Shown: positions 49,713 through 59,150, counted from the first letter of the stretch. The stretch: DNA of 64,000 bases from Pandoraea vervacti (GCF_000934605.2 NZ_CP010897.2:2046001-2110000), one strand, 5' to 3'. Numbers and translations: made by a program. Notes: generated from the sequence alone by a model not told the origin.

Positions 49713-51104
49713 ATGACCACTGTCCGCACCCGCTTTGCGCCTAGCCCGACCGGATTCATCCATCTGGGCAACATCCGTTCCGCTCTCTATCCGTGGGCCT
49801 TCGCGCGTCACAACAACGGCGCCTTCGTCCTGCGTATCGAAGACACCGATCTCGAGCGTTCGTCCCAGGAAGCCGTGCAGGTCATTCTGGAAGGCATGGA
49901 ATGGCTGGGCCTCGACTACGACGAAGGTCCGTTCTATCAGATGCAGCGCATGGATCGTTACCGCGAAGTGCTCGAGCAACTGAAGGCAGGTGGTCACGTC
50001 TATCCGTGCTACATGAGCATGGAAGCCCTGGACGAGCTGCGCGAGCAGCAGCGCGCACGCGGCGAGAAGCCGCGTTACGACGGTCGCTGGCGTCCGGAGT
50101 CGGGCAAGGTGCTGCCCGAGCCGCCGGCCGGCGTGGAGCCGGTGCTGCGCTTCAAGAACCCGCTGAGCGGCAGCGTCGTGTGGGAAGACGCCGTGAAGGG
50201 GCGCATCGAAATCTCGAACGAAGAACTCGACGATCTCGTGATCGCGCGTCCCGACGGCACGCCGACGTATAACTTCTGCGTGGTCGTCGACGACATCGAC
50301 ATGGATATCACGCACGTCATTCGCGGCGACGATCACGTGAACAATACGCCGCGCCAGATCAACATCTTCGAGGCGCTCGGCAAGCAGCCGCCGGTGTACG
50401 CGCACTTGCCCACGGTACTCAACGATCAGGGCGAGAAGATGTCCAAGCGCAACGGCGCCATGAGCGTGGTGCAGTATCGCGAAGAAGGGTATCTGCCCGA
50501 AGCGGTCGTGAACTACCTGGCCCGTCTGGGCTGGGCACATGGCGACGCCGAAGTCTTCTCCCGCGAGCAGTTCGTGGCCTGGTTCGATCTGGAGCACCTG
50601 GGCAAGTCGCCGGCGCAGCACAACCCGGAAAAGCTTCAGTGGCTGAACAACCAGTATCTGAAGCAGGCCGACAATGCGCGTCTGGCTGGTCTGACCGAAC
50701 CGTTCCTGCAAAAGGCGGGTGTCTCGATCGAGGGCGGTCCGTCGCTGGCCGGTGTGGTCGGTCTGTTCAAGGACCGTGCGAATACCGTCAAGGACATTGC
50801 GGCCAGCGCCGAGATGTTCTACCGTGCGCCCGCACCGTCGGCCGACGATGTGGCGCAGCACATGACGGACGCCGCACGTGCTGCCGTGAAGGATCTGGCT
50901 GCGGCATTGGCCGCGCTGCCCGAATGGAAGAAGGAAGCGATTTCACCGGCCTTCAAGGCAACGCTCGCGCAGCATGGCATGAAGATGCCGCAACTCGCGA
51001 TGCCGGTGCGCCTGCTCGTGGTCGGCACCACGCACACGCCGGCCATCGATGCCGTGCTCGAATTGCTGGGCCGCGATACCGTACTCGCCCGTCTGGGCGC
51101 CTGA
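49713..51104 (+). CDS. gltX: Glutamate--tRNA ligase
   Basis: Charges tRNA-Glu with glutamate; 463 residues, class I synthetase. The HIGH-equivalent is in FAPSPTGFIHLGNIRSAL and the KMSKS-equivalent in GEKMSKRNGAMS; both are functional variants seen in GluRS. ATG 49713 (MTTVRTRFAPSPTG) is the family start; the in-frame ATG at 49695 would add six residues. Transcribed from its own promoter and ended by a strong terminator. Confidence 0.97.
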   Translation: MTTVRTRFAPSPTGFIHLGNIRSALYPWAFARHNNGAFVLRIEDTDLERSSQEAVQVILEGMEWLGLDYDEGPFYQMQRMDRYREVLEQLKAGGHVYPCYMSMEALDELREQQRARGEKPRYDGRWRPESGKVLPEPPAGVEPVLRFKNPLSGSVVWEDAVKGRIEISNEELDDLVIARPDGTPTYNFCVVVDDIDMDITHVIRGDDHVNNTPRQINIFEALGKQPPVYAHLPTVLNDQGEKMSKRNGAMSVVQYREEGYLPEAVVNYLARLGWAHGDAEVFSREQFVAWFDLEHLGKSPAQHNPEKLQWLNNQYLKQADNARLAGLTEPFLQKAGVSIEGGPSLAGVVGLFKDRANTVKDIAASAEMFYRAPAPSADDVAQHMTDAARAAVKDLAAALAALPEWKKEAISPAFKATLAQHGMKMPQLAMPVRLLVVGTTHTPAIDAVLELLGRDTVLARLGA

Positions 51105-51163
51105 CGGTCGCCTTCATGCGGTTGCGGCGCCGCTTTGGCGGTGCTGTCGGTGCCGAAAACAAG

Positions 51164-51201
51164 AAACCCCGGGATGCGTCTGCATCGCCGGGGTTTTTTT
51201 A
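51164..51201. terminator. Strong terminator between gltX and suhB
   Basis: AAACCCCGG (51164-51172) continues into GATGC-GTCT-GCATC and closes with CCGGGGTTT (51188-51196) after one bulged G, then TTTTTA. With A-rich sequence on the left it can act in both directions for the two converging genes. Confidence 0.93.
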
Positions 51202-51237
51202 CACGGCACGCATGGGTCGATGCATGCCCGCGTGGGC

Positions 51238-52098
51238 TTACGCTTGCGGGTCCGCGTTCAGCGAGAGGGTCGTGCCCGCCTTGGACGAGGCGGCCGGACG
51301 CTTGGTGAGCGAATAGCTCTCGAGCAGCTTGACCATCTGTGCGTAGATTTTTGGGTTGCCCGCCAGGATTTCGCCCTGGAACAGGAAGTCCGATTCGCCC
51401 GTGTAGTTGCCGACAAGACCCCCGGCTTCGCTGATCAGCAGGCTGCCCGCGGCCATGTCCCACGGGTTCAGACCCTGCTCGAAGAAGCCGTCCATGCGAC
51501 CGGCAGCCACGTTGGCCAGGTCCAGTGCGGCAGCCCCCGGGCGGCGGATGCCCGCGCAATGCTCGGTCATCGTGCCGAACATCTTCAGATAGTTGTCTAC
51601 GCCTTGCAGGTCACGGAACGGGAAGCCCGTGCCGATCAGGCCGTCGGCCAGACGGTCGCGGCGCGAGACGCGAATGCGCTTGCCGTCGAGGAACGCGCCA
51701 CGCCCGCGCGAGGCGGTAAACAGTTCGTTGCGGGTCGGATCGTAAATCACCGCTTGCGAGACGATGCCCTTGTGCGAGAGGGCAATCGACGTGCAGTAAT
51801 AGGGCAGACCGTGGATGAAGTTGGTGGTGCCGTCGAGCGGGTCGATGATCCACTGGAATTCCGAGTCGGCATTACCGTGTTCTTCGCCGGATTCTTCGGC
51901 GAGGATGGCGTGGTCGGGATAGGCTTCGAGGAGAACCTGAATGATCGCTTGCTCAGCCGCTTTGTCCACTTCCGTCACGAAGTCGTTGTGCTGCTTCTTG
52001 CTGACCTTGACGGTATCGATGTCGAGGGAGGCCCGGCTGATGATGTTGCCGGCGCGGCGCGCGGCTTTCACCGCGATATTGAGCATGGGATGCTGCAT
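51238..52098 (-). CDS. suhB: Inositol monophosphatase family protein SuhB
   Basis: Mg-dependent phosphatase of 286 residues. Metal-binding motifs are AEESGEE, WIIDPLDGTTNFIHG and the late WDMAAGSLLISEAGG. In E. coli SuhB also acts in rRNA antitermination and RNase III-related phenotypes. The start is ATG 52098; ATG 52086 (MLNIAVKAARRAG) is close to the E. coli start. It is divergent from trmJ with a 411-bp gap. Confidence 0.93.
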   Translation of the reverse strand: MQHPMLNIAVKAARRAGNIISRASLDIDTVKVSKKQHNDFVTEVDKAAEQAIIQVLLEAYPDHAILAEESGEEHGNADSEFQWIIDPLDGTTNFIHGLPYYCTSIALSHKGIVSQAVIYDPTRNELFTASRGRGAFLDGKRIRVSRRDRLADGLIGTGFPFRDLQGVDNYLKMFGTMTEHCAGIRRPGAAALDLANVAAGRMDGFFEQGLNPWDMAAGSLLISEAGGLVGNYTGESDFLFQGEILAGNPKIYAQMVKLLESYSLTKRPAASSKAGTTLSLNADPQA

Positions 52099-52509
52099 GA
52101 CAGATTCCTGTTAAGGCCATTGCTGACGGTACGTACGGCCCCCATTGGGCCGGCCGGCAAGCGTGGCGGACAAAGCGAACAAATTGAGCAAGAGCGATGC
52201 CCGGCAAGCGCCGCGCACGCACACTGGCAGTGTGGCGGCTCGTTTGCAGGGACGAAAACGCGCATTTTACCAAAAATGCGAGCAACGCGCTCTGGAATCC
52301 AGATGTTCTGACCCTTTTTCACCCCGGGGGCATTACGTCGGCTTCCGTGCCCAATGGGCCCCGGTGAGGCCGACGTTCGGTGCGACGGCGGCGATCGCGC
52401 CCCCGCGCACGTCGATTCAGGCAAAATAGCGACGTTTCTCCGTCGATCTCCTTCGCCCGCCTCGCGCCTCGTCGCCCGTCATCGCTGTCATTGCCCTCAT
52501 CGCTGTCAC
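52099..52509. other. suhB-trmJ divergent intergenic region
   Basis: 411 bp with no supported gene; open frames that extend trmJ upstream are not family-like. I found no strong -35/-10 pair or notable repeat. Confidence 0.4.
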
Positions 52510-53346
52510 ATGTCCCAGTCTGCTGCTACCGCCTCGCCGTCCATCTTCGATCAAGTGCGTTTCGTGCTCAACGAAACGAGTCACCCCGGCAATGTTGGCT
52601 CTGCTGCGCGTGCGATCAAGACGATGGGCTTCGGCCGACTGGTGCTCGCCGCGCCGCGTGCCGGGGCCGACGTGTTGCGCGATCCCGAAGCGGTTGCGCT
52701 GGCCAGCGGCGCGGATGACGTGCTGGCCAGCGCCCTCGTGGTGCCGGATCTCGATGCGGCGTTGCAGGGCGTGAGCTGGGCGGTGGCGCTGTCGGCACGT
52801 TCGCGCGAGTACGGGCCACCCAATGCCGAACCGCGCGAGAGTGCGGCCATTGCCGTGCAGCATGCGGGGCAGGGAGGCTCGGTGGCGTTCATCTTCGGTA
52901 GCGAGCGCACGGGGCTGTCGAACGCTGACGTAGAGCGCTGCAACGCGCTCGTGCATATTCCGGCCAATCCGGTGTACAGCTCGCTGAATCTCTCACAGGC
53001 AGTGCAATTGATTGCGTGGGAGATGCGCATGGCGTGCCTGGCGTATGAGCGTGGCGACTTCGCAGGTGACGCGAGTCAGGAGACCGTTGAGCGCGCGGCG
53101 GTCGTGCCGACGCCGTCGTCAGGTTCCACGCCCCACGAGGCGCTCGCCACGCGCGACGACATCGAAGGCATGCTCGCGCATCTGGAACGGGCGCTGGTCG
53201 ATCTGGATTTCCTTGATCCCGACAATCCGAAGAAGTTGATGACGCGGCTGCGCCGCCTGTTCGCGAAGAGTCATCTCGAGCGCGAGGAAGTCAACATTCT
53301 GCGAGGCATCGCGAAGCACATTCTGGAGCGCCGAACCCGTCGCTGA
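52510..53346 (+). CDS. trmJ: tRNA (cytidine/uridine-2'-O)-methyltransferase TrmJ
   Basis: SPOUT methyltransferase that 2'-O-methylates position 32 of the tRNA anticodon loop; 278 residues. SpoU motifs are clear: HPGNVGSAARAIKTMGF (motif 1), FIFGSERTGLSN (motif 2) and YSSLNLSQAVQLIAWEM (motif 3). The C-terminal helical extension with LMTRLRRLFAKS is typical of TrmJ. ATG 52510 (MSQSAATA) is chosen over longer frames. Followed by cysE. Confidence 0.92.
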   Translation: MSQSAATASPSIFDQVRFVLNETSHPGNVGSAARAIKTMGFGRLVLAAPRAGADVLRDPEAVALASGADDVLASALVVPDLDAALQGVSWAVALSARSREYGPPNAEPRESAAIAVQHAGQGGSVAFIFGSERTGLSNADVERCNALVHIPANPVYSSLNLSQAVQLIAWEMRMACLAYERGDFAGDASQETVERAAVVPTPSSGSTPHEALATRDDIEGMLAHLERALVDLDFLDPDNPKKLMTRLRRLFAKSHLEREEVNILRGIAKHILERRTRR

Positions 53347-53626
53347 ATGGGAAAAAATCCCATACAATCGTGAGTCACAAGCTTATCAGCCTCTCGCGGA
53401 TATGAACCGTTTGCGCCAGCGTTGCGCGGCTTCCCTGCCTTATCACGTTCACTGTTGTTAGCCCCGCGCTGACATGCGTGATGCTGCGCCCGTGTGGCGT
53501 GCGTCACCGCCTCGCAGTGCCCGCCGGTTTGCATCGGCTCGCGCTGCCCTTGCATCCCCCTTATTCACGTCGATCCCCCCATAAAAAGATGGCCGGACGA
53601 CGTACGACAGGACCGCATTCAGGCTT

Positions 53627-54415
53627 ATGTTCACCCATCTTCGCGAAGATATCGCCGCCATCCGGCAAAAGGATCCCGCCGCTCGCAGCAATTGGGAGGT
53701 CTTCACCTGCTATCCCGGCTTGCATGCCGTGATGCTGCATCGCGTGGCCCACCGTTGCTGGACGTCGGGTTTCAAGTGGCTGGGCCGTTACGTGTCGCAG
53801 TACGCCCGCTTTCTCACGGGTATCGAAATCCATCCGGGCGCGACGCTCGGGCGGCGTGTGTTCATCGACCATGGCATGGGCGTGGTAATTGGCGAGACGG
53901 CGGTGATCGGCGACGACTGCACGATCTATCAGGGCGTCACGCTCGGCGGCACGTCGCTCGCGCGCGGCGCAAAGCGTCACCCGACGCTCGAAGCCAGGGT
54001 GATCGTGGGGGCTGGCGCGAAAGTGCTCGGCGGCTTCACCGTCGGCGAGGGCGCGAAGATCGGATCGAATGCTGTCGTCGTGAAGGCGGTACCGGCCGGT
54101 GGCACGGCCGTGGGCAACCCGGCCCGGATCGTGCGCGCCGAAGCGCCGCGCGAAGGGGCGGGCGGCGCTGACGCCAAGTCGGCAGGCGCCGCGCGCAAGG
54201 TGGAATTCTCGGCTTACGGCATTGCGCCGAACGCCGACGATCCCGTCTCACTTGCGATCCACGGCCTGATCGAAAATGCGACCGATCAGGCGCACAAGAT
54301 CGATGTGATGGTGGCGGCGCTCAATCAACTTGGGGCGCATCTCGAAGCCCTCGGTGCGAGCAAGATCGACACCGCCGAGTTGCGCAAGCTCGGCAAGGAA
54401 ATTCAGGATATGTGA
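53627..54415 (+). CDS. cysE: Serine O-acetyltransferase
   Basis: First step of cysteine synthesis: serine plus acetyl-CoA to O-acetylserine; 262 residues. An N-terminal helical region precedes the left-handed beta-helix of hexapeptide repeats. Catalytic Asp/His are in VFIDHGMGVVIGETAVIGD, and CTIYQGVTLGGTS follows. The sequence past about residue 175 is a longer tail than in E. coli CysE and may hold the synthase-binding C-terminus differently. ATG 53627 is used. The 280-bp gap upstream contains ATGGGA-AAAAA-TCCCAT just after trmJ. Confidence 0.94.
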   Translation: MFTHLREDIAAIRQKDPAARSNWEVFTCYPGLHAVMLHRVAHRCWTSGFKWLGRYVSQYARFLTGIEIHPGATLGRRVFIDHGMGVVIGETAVIGDDCTIYQGVTLGGTSLARGAKRHPTLEARVIVGAGAKVLGGFTVGEGAKIGSNAVVVKAVPAGGTAVGNPARIVRAEAPREGAGGADAKSAGAARKVEFSAYGIAPNADDPVSLAIHGLIENATDQAHKIDVMVAALNQLGAHLEALGASKIDTAELRKLGKEIQDM

Positions 54416-54442
54416 CCTGCGAAGACGTCCGGACGTACGGGG

Positions 54443-54468
54443 CGGCCCGCTTTCGAGCGGGCCGTTTT
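54443..54468 (+). terminator. Intrinsic terminator of cysE with UUCG tetraloop
   Basis: CGGCCCGCT-TTCG-AGCGGGCCG (54443-54464) is followed by TTTTG: a 9-bp GC-rich stem closed by the very stable UUCG loop. Confidence 0.92.
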
Positions 54469-54499
54469 GCATGCCGTGGGAGACAGTGATGTGGCGAAG

Positions 54500-54541
54500 G
54501 TGAAGCGGCGAATGTGAAGCGGCCAAGGTGAAGCGGCCAGG
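54500..54541. repeat. 14-bp tandem repeat, three copies
   Basis: Three adjacent units: GTGAAGCGGCGAAT (54500-54513), GTGAAGCGGCCAAG (54514-54527), GTGAAGCGGCCAGG (54528-54541), with a partial copy before. It lies between the converging cysE and lpxH genes and is likely variable in copy number. Confidence 0.92.
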
Positions 54542-54581
54542 GTCGGGCGGTGATGCGAGAAGCGTCGATGGGACGACGACG

Positions 54582-55469
54582 TCAGCGGGCGGCAGTGACG
54601 TCGGCCGAAGGCGCGAGATCGATGGCGCGCAACCCGTTGGCGTCCCATTGCAGATAGCCGCCGCGCGACGGCGCCACATCGAACTCCCAGTCGGGCAGCA
54701 CCCAACGCACGCGTCGTCCGTCGGCATGTCGTGCCGGGCGGTGCGTGTGCCCGTGCACGAGTGTGCGTTCGCCGGCGGCGTCGAGCAACGCGGCGATGGC
54801 GTTCGGATTGGCATCGGCATACGCCATGCGATGCGCGCCCTTGGCCGCGCTGCGTTGCCGGATGCGTTCGGCAATGCCCATGCGCACCCGCAGCGGCAGC
54901 ATCAGGAAAAATGCCTTGCCGAGCGGCGAATGGGCAATGCGGCGAAAGCGTTGGTAGCCCACATCGTCGGTGCACAGCTGATCGCCGTGACTGAGGACCA
55001 GTGCCTGGCCGAGAAACGAAAACACGCACGGGTCGTCGAGCATGACCGCGCCTGCGGCACGGGCGAAGCGTTTGCCGAGCAGGAAGTCGCGATTGCCACG
55101 CATTACCGCGATGGGGACACCGCTCGCTGAGAGTTCCGACATGGCGGCCGTCATGCGGCGTGCAAAGGCGCCGAGCGGTTCGGTGGCGGGGGAGGTCGCG
55201 CCCGACGCGCGCGAAGCGTCTGGCGTGTTGTCGTCGCCGGCGCCGGCGCGGTCGGCGTCGAGCATATCGTCGCCGATCCAGTATTCGAACAGATCGCCGA
55301 GGATGAAAAGGATGGAGGCTTCACGCGCGGGACCGCGCAGGAAGTCTTCGAAGACCTGCACCGTACGCGGCAGCGCCGGTGAGAGGTGGAGATCGGAAAT
55401 GAAAAGCGCGGGCCCGTCGCCCCGTGGTGTCACGGGGCATTGCGGGCACCGCGCAGTCGATACTGGCAT
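54582..55469 (-). CDS. lpxH: UDP-2,3-diacylglucosamine diphosphatase
   Basis: Lipid A pathway: hydrolyses UDP-diacylglucosamine to lipid X; 295 residues, calcineurin-like metallophosphatase. Metal ligands lie in FISDLHLSP, GDLFEYWIGDD, MRGNRDF, LSHGDQLC and VHGHTH. It is about 50 residues longer than E. coli LpxH, mainly from an insert after WIGDD rich in Asp/Ser/Thr. ATG 55469 follows ppiB by 37 bp, the usual ppiB-lpxH order. Last gene of the leftward TPR-ppiA-ppiB-lpxH unit. Confidence 0.93.
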   Translation of the reverse strand: MPVSTARCPQCPVTPRGDGPALFISDLHLSPALPRTVQVFEDFLRGPAREASILFILGDLFEYWIGDDMLDADRAGAGDDNTPDASRASGATSPATEPLGAFARRMTAAMSELSASGVPIAVMRGNRDFLLGKRFARAAGAVMLDDPCVFSFLGQALVLSHGDQLCTDDVGYQRFRRIAHSPLGKAFFLMLPLRVRMGIAERIRQRSAAKGAHRMAYADANPNAIAALLDAAGERTLVHGHTHRPARHADGRRVRWVLPDWEFDVAPSRGGYLQWDANGLRAIDLAPSADVTAAR

Positions 55470-55506
55470 CGAGTGTCGCCGTTCGCAGTTCGCGCAGTGC
55501 GTGCGC

Positions 55507-56001
55507 TTAGGCGACGATCACGGCCTTTTCGATCACGACGTCGTCGACCGGCACGTCCTGGTGGAAGCCCTTCGAACCGGTCTTCACGCCCTTGATCGCG
55601 TCGACCACTTCCTGGCCTTCGACGACCTTGCCGAACACGGCGTAGCCCCAGCCTTGCGGCGTCGGCGAGCTGTGGTTCAGGAATTCGTTGTCGTTCACGT
55701 TGATGAAGAACTGTGCCGTGGCCGAGTGCGGATCGTTCGTGCGCGCCATGGCCAACGTGTACTTGTCGTTCTTGAGGCCATTGTTGGCTTCGTTTTCGAT
55801 CGGCGCTTCGGTTTGCTTTTGTTTCATGCCGACTTCGAAGCCGCCGCCCTGAACCATGAAACCGTTGATGACGCGGTGGAACACCGTGCCGTCATAGAAG
55901 CCTTTCTTGACGTATTCGAGGAAGTTCGCGACCGTCTTCGGTGCTTTGGCTTCGTCGAGTTCGATACGAATGACGCCGTGATTGGTGTGCAGTTCAACCA
56001 T
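55507..56001 (-). CDS. ppiB: Peptidyl-prolyl cis-trans isomerase B (cytoplasmic cyclophilin)
   Basis: Cyclophilin of 164 residues without signal peptide; catalyses proline isomerisation in the cytoplasm. VFHRVINGFMVQGGGFE carries the catalytic Arg, and ATAQFFINVNDN and GYAVFGKVVEG complete the active site. Follows ppiA by 45 bp and precedes lpxH. The two cyclophilins are tandem paralogues. Confidence 0.95.
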   Translation of the reverse strand: MVELHTNHGVIRIELDEAKAPKTVANFLEYVKKGFYDGTVFHRVINGFMVQGGGFEVGMKQKQTEAPIENEANNGLKNDKYTLAMARTNDPHSATAQFFINVNDNEFLNHSSPTPQGWGYAVFGKVVEGQEVVDAIKGVKTGSKGFHQDVPVDDVVIEKAVIVA

Positions 56002-56046
56002 GATGCTTTCCTTCTGATGAAATGGTCCCGGGGGGCCGGAGGAGGA

Positions 56047-56652
56047 TCAGCGCTTGACGACGCTGGCCGATTCGATCACGACCGTCGTGGCGGGCACGTC
56101 GGAATACATGCCCTTGCGAGTCGTGGCCACACCCTTGATCTTCTCGACGGTATCCATGCCGGACACTACCTTGCCGAATACGGTATAGCCGACGCCGTCC
56201 GGTTTGGGGTAATCCAGTGACGCATTATCCTTCACATTGATGAAGAATTGCGCGGTTGCCGAATTCGGGTCCGACGTACGAGCCATCGCGATGGTGCCGA
56301 TCGTGTTCTTCAGGCCGTTCTTCGATTCGCTCGGAATCGCGGCGCGCGTGGGCTTTTGCTCCATGGCCGGCGTGAAACCGCCGCCCTGGATCATGAAGCC
56401 ATTGATCACGCGATGGAAGATGGTGCCGTTATAGAAACCATCGTTGACGTATTGCAGGAAGTTCTCGACCGTCTTGGGCGCCGCCTTCGGGTTGACTTCG
56501 ACCACGAAGTTGCCGAGCGACGTCTTGAACTGCACCTGCGGTTGCGCGCTCTGCGCGAAGGCCGGCAGACTCGTGCCTGCGAGCGCCGCTGCGCTGAGCG
56601 CGGCGCCGACGCCGCCGAGCAGGGCGCGGCGCAGACGATTCGGAAAGGACAT
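56047..56652 (-). CDS. ppiA: Peptidyl-prolyl cis-trans isomerase A (periplasmic cyclophilin)
   Basis: Exported cyclophilin of 201 residues. The signal peptide runs from MSFPNRLRRALLGG to LPAFA before QSAQP. Catalytic motifs IFHRVINGFMIQGGGF and ATAQFFINVKDN match PpiB. ATG 56652 has GGAGA just upstream; ATG 56664 would add four residues and lacks a Shine-Dalgarno. It assists folding of periplasmic and outer-membrane proteins. Confidence 0.94.
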   Translation of the reverse strand: MSFPNRLRRALLGGVGAALSAAALAGTSLPAFAQSAQPQVQFKTSLGNFVVEVNPKAAPKTVENFLQYVNDGFYNGTIFHRVINGFMIQGGGFTPAMEQKPTRAAIPSESKNGLKNTIGTIAMARTSDPNSATAQFFINVKDNASLDYPKPDGVGYTVFGKVVSGMDTVEKIKGVATTRKGMYSDVPATTVVIESASVVKR

Positions 56653-56701
56653 GCGTGTCTCCATGACGAAAGGGGAATCGCTTCGAGTCGAAGCGCTGAG
56701 C

Positions 56702-57490
56702 TTAGTTGCCCGACTTGCCGACGTTTTTCAGATCGGCATTTTCGCCGGTCCTGGCCGGCGACGGCGCCTGGCCAACCGGCGCTGCGCGCTGCGGCGCGAG
56801 CATGCCGGACAGGATCTTCTCGCGGTTCGACACGCGTGCCGTCGGCGCGAGCTTCAGGGATTTCTGATAAGCCTGTTGCGCGAGCTTGGCGTAAATATCG
56901 CCGAGATTGGCGTAAGCGACGGCAAAGCCGGGGTTGTTTCGAATTGCGCTCTCGAGGGCGGCGCGCGCCTTGTCGTATTCGCCTGCCTGCGCATAGAGCG
57001 CCGCGAGGTTGTTGAACGGTTCGGGCAACTCCGGGAAGTCTTGCGTGAGCGCCGTGAAAACATCGATCGCTTCCGCGTTACGGCCCATCTCCATCAGCAC
57101 ACGGCCGCGTGTGAAGCGCACCTGGGCGTCGCGCGGGTACTGCTTGAGATGCTCGTCGATCTTGGTCAGGGCGTCGCTGAATTTGCCTGCGTCGACCAGC
57201 TTGTTGATGGCCGATTCGCTGGCTTGCTGCGGTGTTTGCAGCGGCGCGGGCGGCGGCGGATCGGTGATGGCCTGCGCCCCGGCGGGCAGGGCGAACAGTG
57301 CGCCGGCCAGGCCCAGGGTGGCGCCTGCGAGCACCGATGCGCGCGCCAGGGTGCGAGCGCTGCGAGCCGCAGCGGCGACCGGGCGCAAGCGAGAGACAAG
57401 GCGAGAGGCGAGGTGAGAAGCGAGGCGAGAGTCGAGGCGCGAGGAAATGCGCGTGGACGGGTGCGGAATTGACCGGCTTCGTTGCGTCAT
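56702..57490 (-). CDS. Tetratricopeptide-repeat periplasmic protein
   Basis: 262-residue protein with a hydrophobic export segment (about residues 50-74, ending LPAGAQA) and at least three TPR units at about 95-205 (AQVRFTRGRVLMEMGRNAEA, PFNNLAALYAQAGEYDKA, AVAYANLGDIYAKLAQQAYQ). The N-terminal region before the signal is long and repetitive, with SRL repeated several times. TPRs mediate protein-protein contacts; the partner is unknown. It heads the leftward unit with ppiA, suggesting an envelope-folding role. ATG 57490 is the first plausible start; no better one lies nearer the signal segment. Confidence 0.75.
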   Translation of the reverse strand: MTQRSRSIPHPSTRISSRLDSRLASHLASRLVSRLRPVAAAARSARTLARASVLAGATLGLAGALFALPAGAQAITDPPPPAPLQTPQQASESAINKLVDAGKFSDALTKIDEHLKQYPRDAQVRFTRGRVLMEMGRNAEAIDVFTALTQDFPELPEPFNNLAALYAQAGEYDKARAALESAIRNNPGFAVAYANLGDIYAKLAQQAYQKSLKLAPTARVSNREKILSGMLAPQRAAPVGQAPSPARTGENADLKNVGKSGN

Positions 57491-57722
57491 AGTGGGTGCT
57501 TGGGATACCTGAGAGGTGCACAAGAGATGCTATACTCGGCCGCATTCTAACAAAACACCTGCGCCCGGCCCGCGCCATTTCTCGATATGGCAGTGGCGGC
57601 GGTTCGCAGGTTCGTTTTTTCTACCGCACGGCGCGCAGCCCGCCTCGCGATATCGCTCTCGTTTCACGTGAGGATATCGTCGCAGCGTCCGGCGCTGTTG
57701 CCGCCCGGTCAAGCGCATATCT
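57491..57722. promoter_or_regulatory. Divergent promoter region of TPR-ppiA-ppiB-lpxH and cysS
   Basis: 232 bp between divergent units. A good -10 for cysS is TATACT (57531-57536), but no matching -35 at 16-18 bp was seen. It predicts a cysS leader of about 180 nt; I found no riboswitch or T-box-like element in it. Confidence 0.4.
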
Positions 57723-59126
57723 ATGGATTCACTCCGTGTCTACAACTCGCTCGCGCGAGATAAGCAGCCGTTCGTACCCCTCGTCGCTGGCGAAGTCCGC
57801 ATGTATGTCTGCGGGATGACGGTGTACGACTACTGTCACATCGGTCATGCGCGCGTGATGGTGGTGTTCGACATGGTGCAGCGCTGGTTGCGCACGTTGG
57901 GTTATCGCGTCACGTACGTGCGCAACATCACGGATATCGACGACAAGATCATCAAGCGCGCGCTCGAAAACGGCGAGACGATGCGCGAGCTCACGACGCG
58001 CTTCATTGCGGCCATGCATGAAGACGCCGATGCGCTCGGCGTACAGCGTCCCGATCACGAGCCGCGTGCAACCGATTTCATTCCACAAATGGTGGACATG
58101 ATCGGCACGCTGCAACGCAACGGTTATGCCTATCAGGCCGACGATGGCGACGTGAACTACGCGGTGCGCAAGTTCGCCACCTACGGTCAGCTCTCCGGCA
58201 AGTCCATCGAGGACCTGCGCGCGGGCGAGCGCGTGGCGGCCAACACGGCCAAGCAGGATCCGCTCGACTTCGTGCTGTGGAAGCGCGCGAAGGACACCGA
58301 GCCGGAAGAGTCGAAATGGGCGTCGCCGTGGGGCGCCGGTCGTCCTGGCTGGCATATCGAATGCTCGGCCATGAGCTGCCAGTTGCTCGGCAACCATTTC
58401 GACATCCATGGCGGCGGCGCGGATCTGCAATTCCCCCACCATGAGAACGAAATCGCGCAGAGCGAGGGCGCGACGGGCGAGACGTTCGTCAATTACTGGA
58501 TGCATAACGGCTTCGTGCGCGTGGACAACGAGAAGATGTCCAAGTCGCTGGGTAACTTCTTCACGATCCGTGAGGTGCTGGCGAAGTTCGATGCGGAGGT
58601 CGTGCGCTTTTTCATCCTGCGCGCGCAGTATCGCAGCCCGCTCAATTACAGCGATGCGCACCTGGACGACGCACGCGGCGGTCTGACGCGGCTTTACACG
58701 GCGCTCAAGGATGCGGCGGGCGACGGCGCGCCGCTCGACTGGAACGAGCCGTTCGCGCAGCGCTTTGCCGCTGCCATGAACGACGACTTCAACACGCCGG
58801 TGGCGATCTCCGTGTTGTTCGAACTCGCGGGCGAAATCAACAAGCAGCGTGATCCTGTGCTGGTGCGTCAGTTGCAGGGGCTGGCGGGCACGCTGGGCCT
58901 GCTCGGCCGGGAGCCGCAGTCGTTCCTGCAAGGAGCGGCGGGCGCGGACGATGCGGGCGATGGCGATGCCTTGCGGGCGTCGGTCGAAGCGCGTATCGAA
59001 GCACGGGCGCAGGCCAAACGCGATCGCAATTTTGCCGAGGCTGACCGTATTCGTGCCGAATTGTTGTCCGAAGGCATCGTGCTGGAAGATCGTCCCGGAG
59101 GCGCCACCGAATGGCGTCGTGCCTGA
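57723..59126 (+). CDS. cysS: Cysteine--tRNA ligase
   Basis: Charges tRNA-Cys; 467 residues, class I synthetase. The zinc site begins at MYVCGMTVYDYCHIGHAR, which also contains the HIGH motif; the zinc ligand Cys in WHIECSAMSCQLLG and HHENE are present. KMSKS is in NEKMSKSLGNF. No Shine-Dalgarno is obvious before ATG 57723. It lies opposite the ppi-lpxH unit, as in related genomes. Confidence 0.97.
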   Translation: MDSLRVYNSLARDKQPFVPLVAGEVRMYVCGMTVYDYCHIGHARVMVVFDMVQRWLRTLGYRVTYVRNITDIDDKIIKRALENGETMRELTTRFIAAMHEDADALGVQRPDHEPRATDFIPQMVDMIGTLQRNGYAYQADDGDVNYAVRKFATYGQLSGKSIEDLRAGERVAANTAKQDPLDFVLWKRAKDTEPEESKWASPWGAGRPGWHIECSAMSCQLLGNHFDIHGGGADLQFPHHENEIAQSEGATGETFVNYWMHNGFVRVDNEKMSKSLGNFFTIREVLAKFDAEVVRFFILRAQYRSPLNYSDAHLDDARGGLTRLYTALKDAAGDGAPLDWNEPFAQRFAAAMNDDFNTPVAISVLFELAGEINKQRDPVLVRQLQGLAGTLGLLGREPQSFLQGAAGADDAGDGDALRASVEARIEARAQAKRDRNFAEADRIRAELLSEGIVLEDRPGGATEWRRA

Positions 59127-59150
59127 GCGCGACGCATCGAGGCAAATCTC

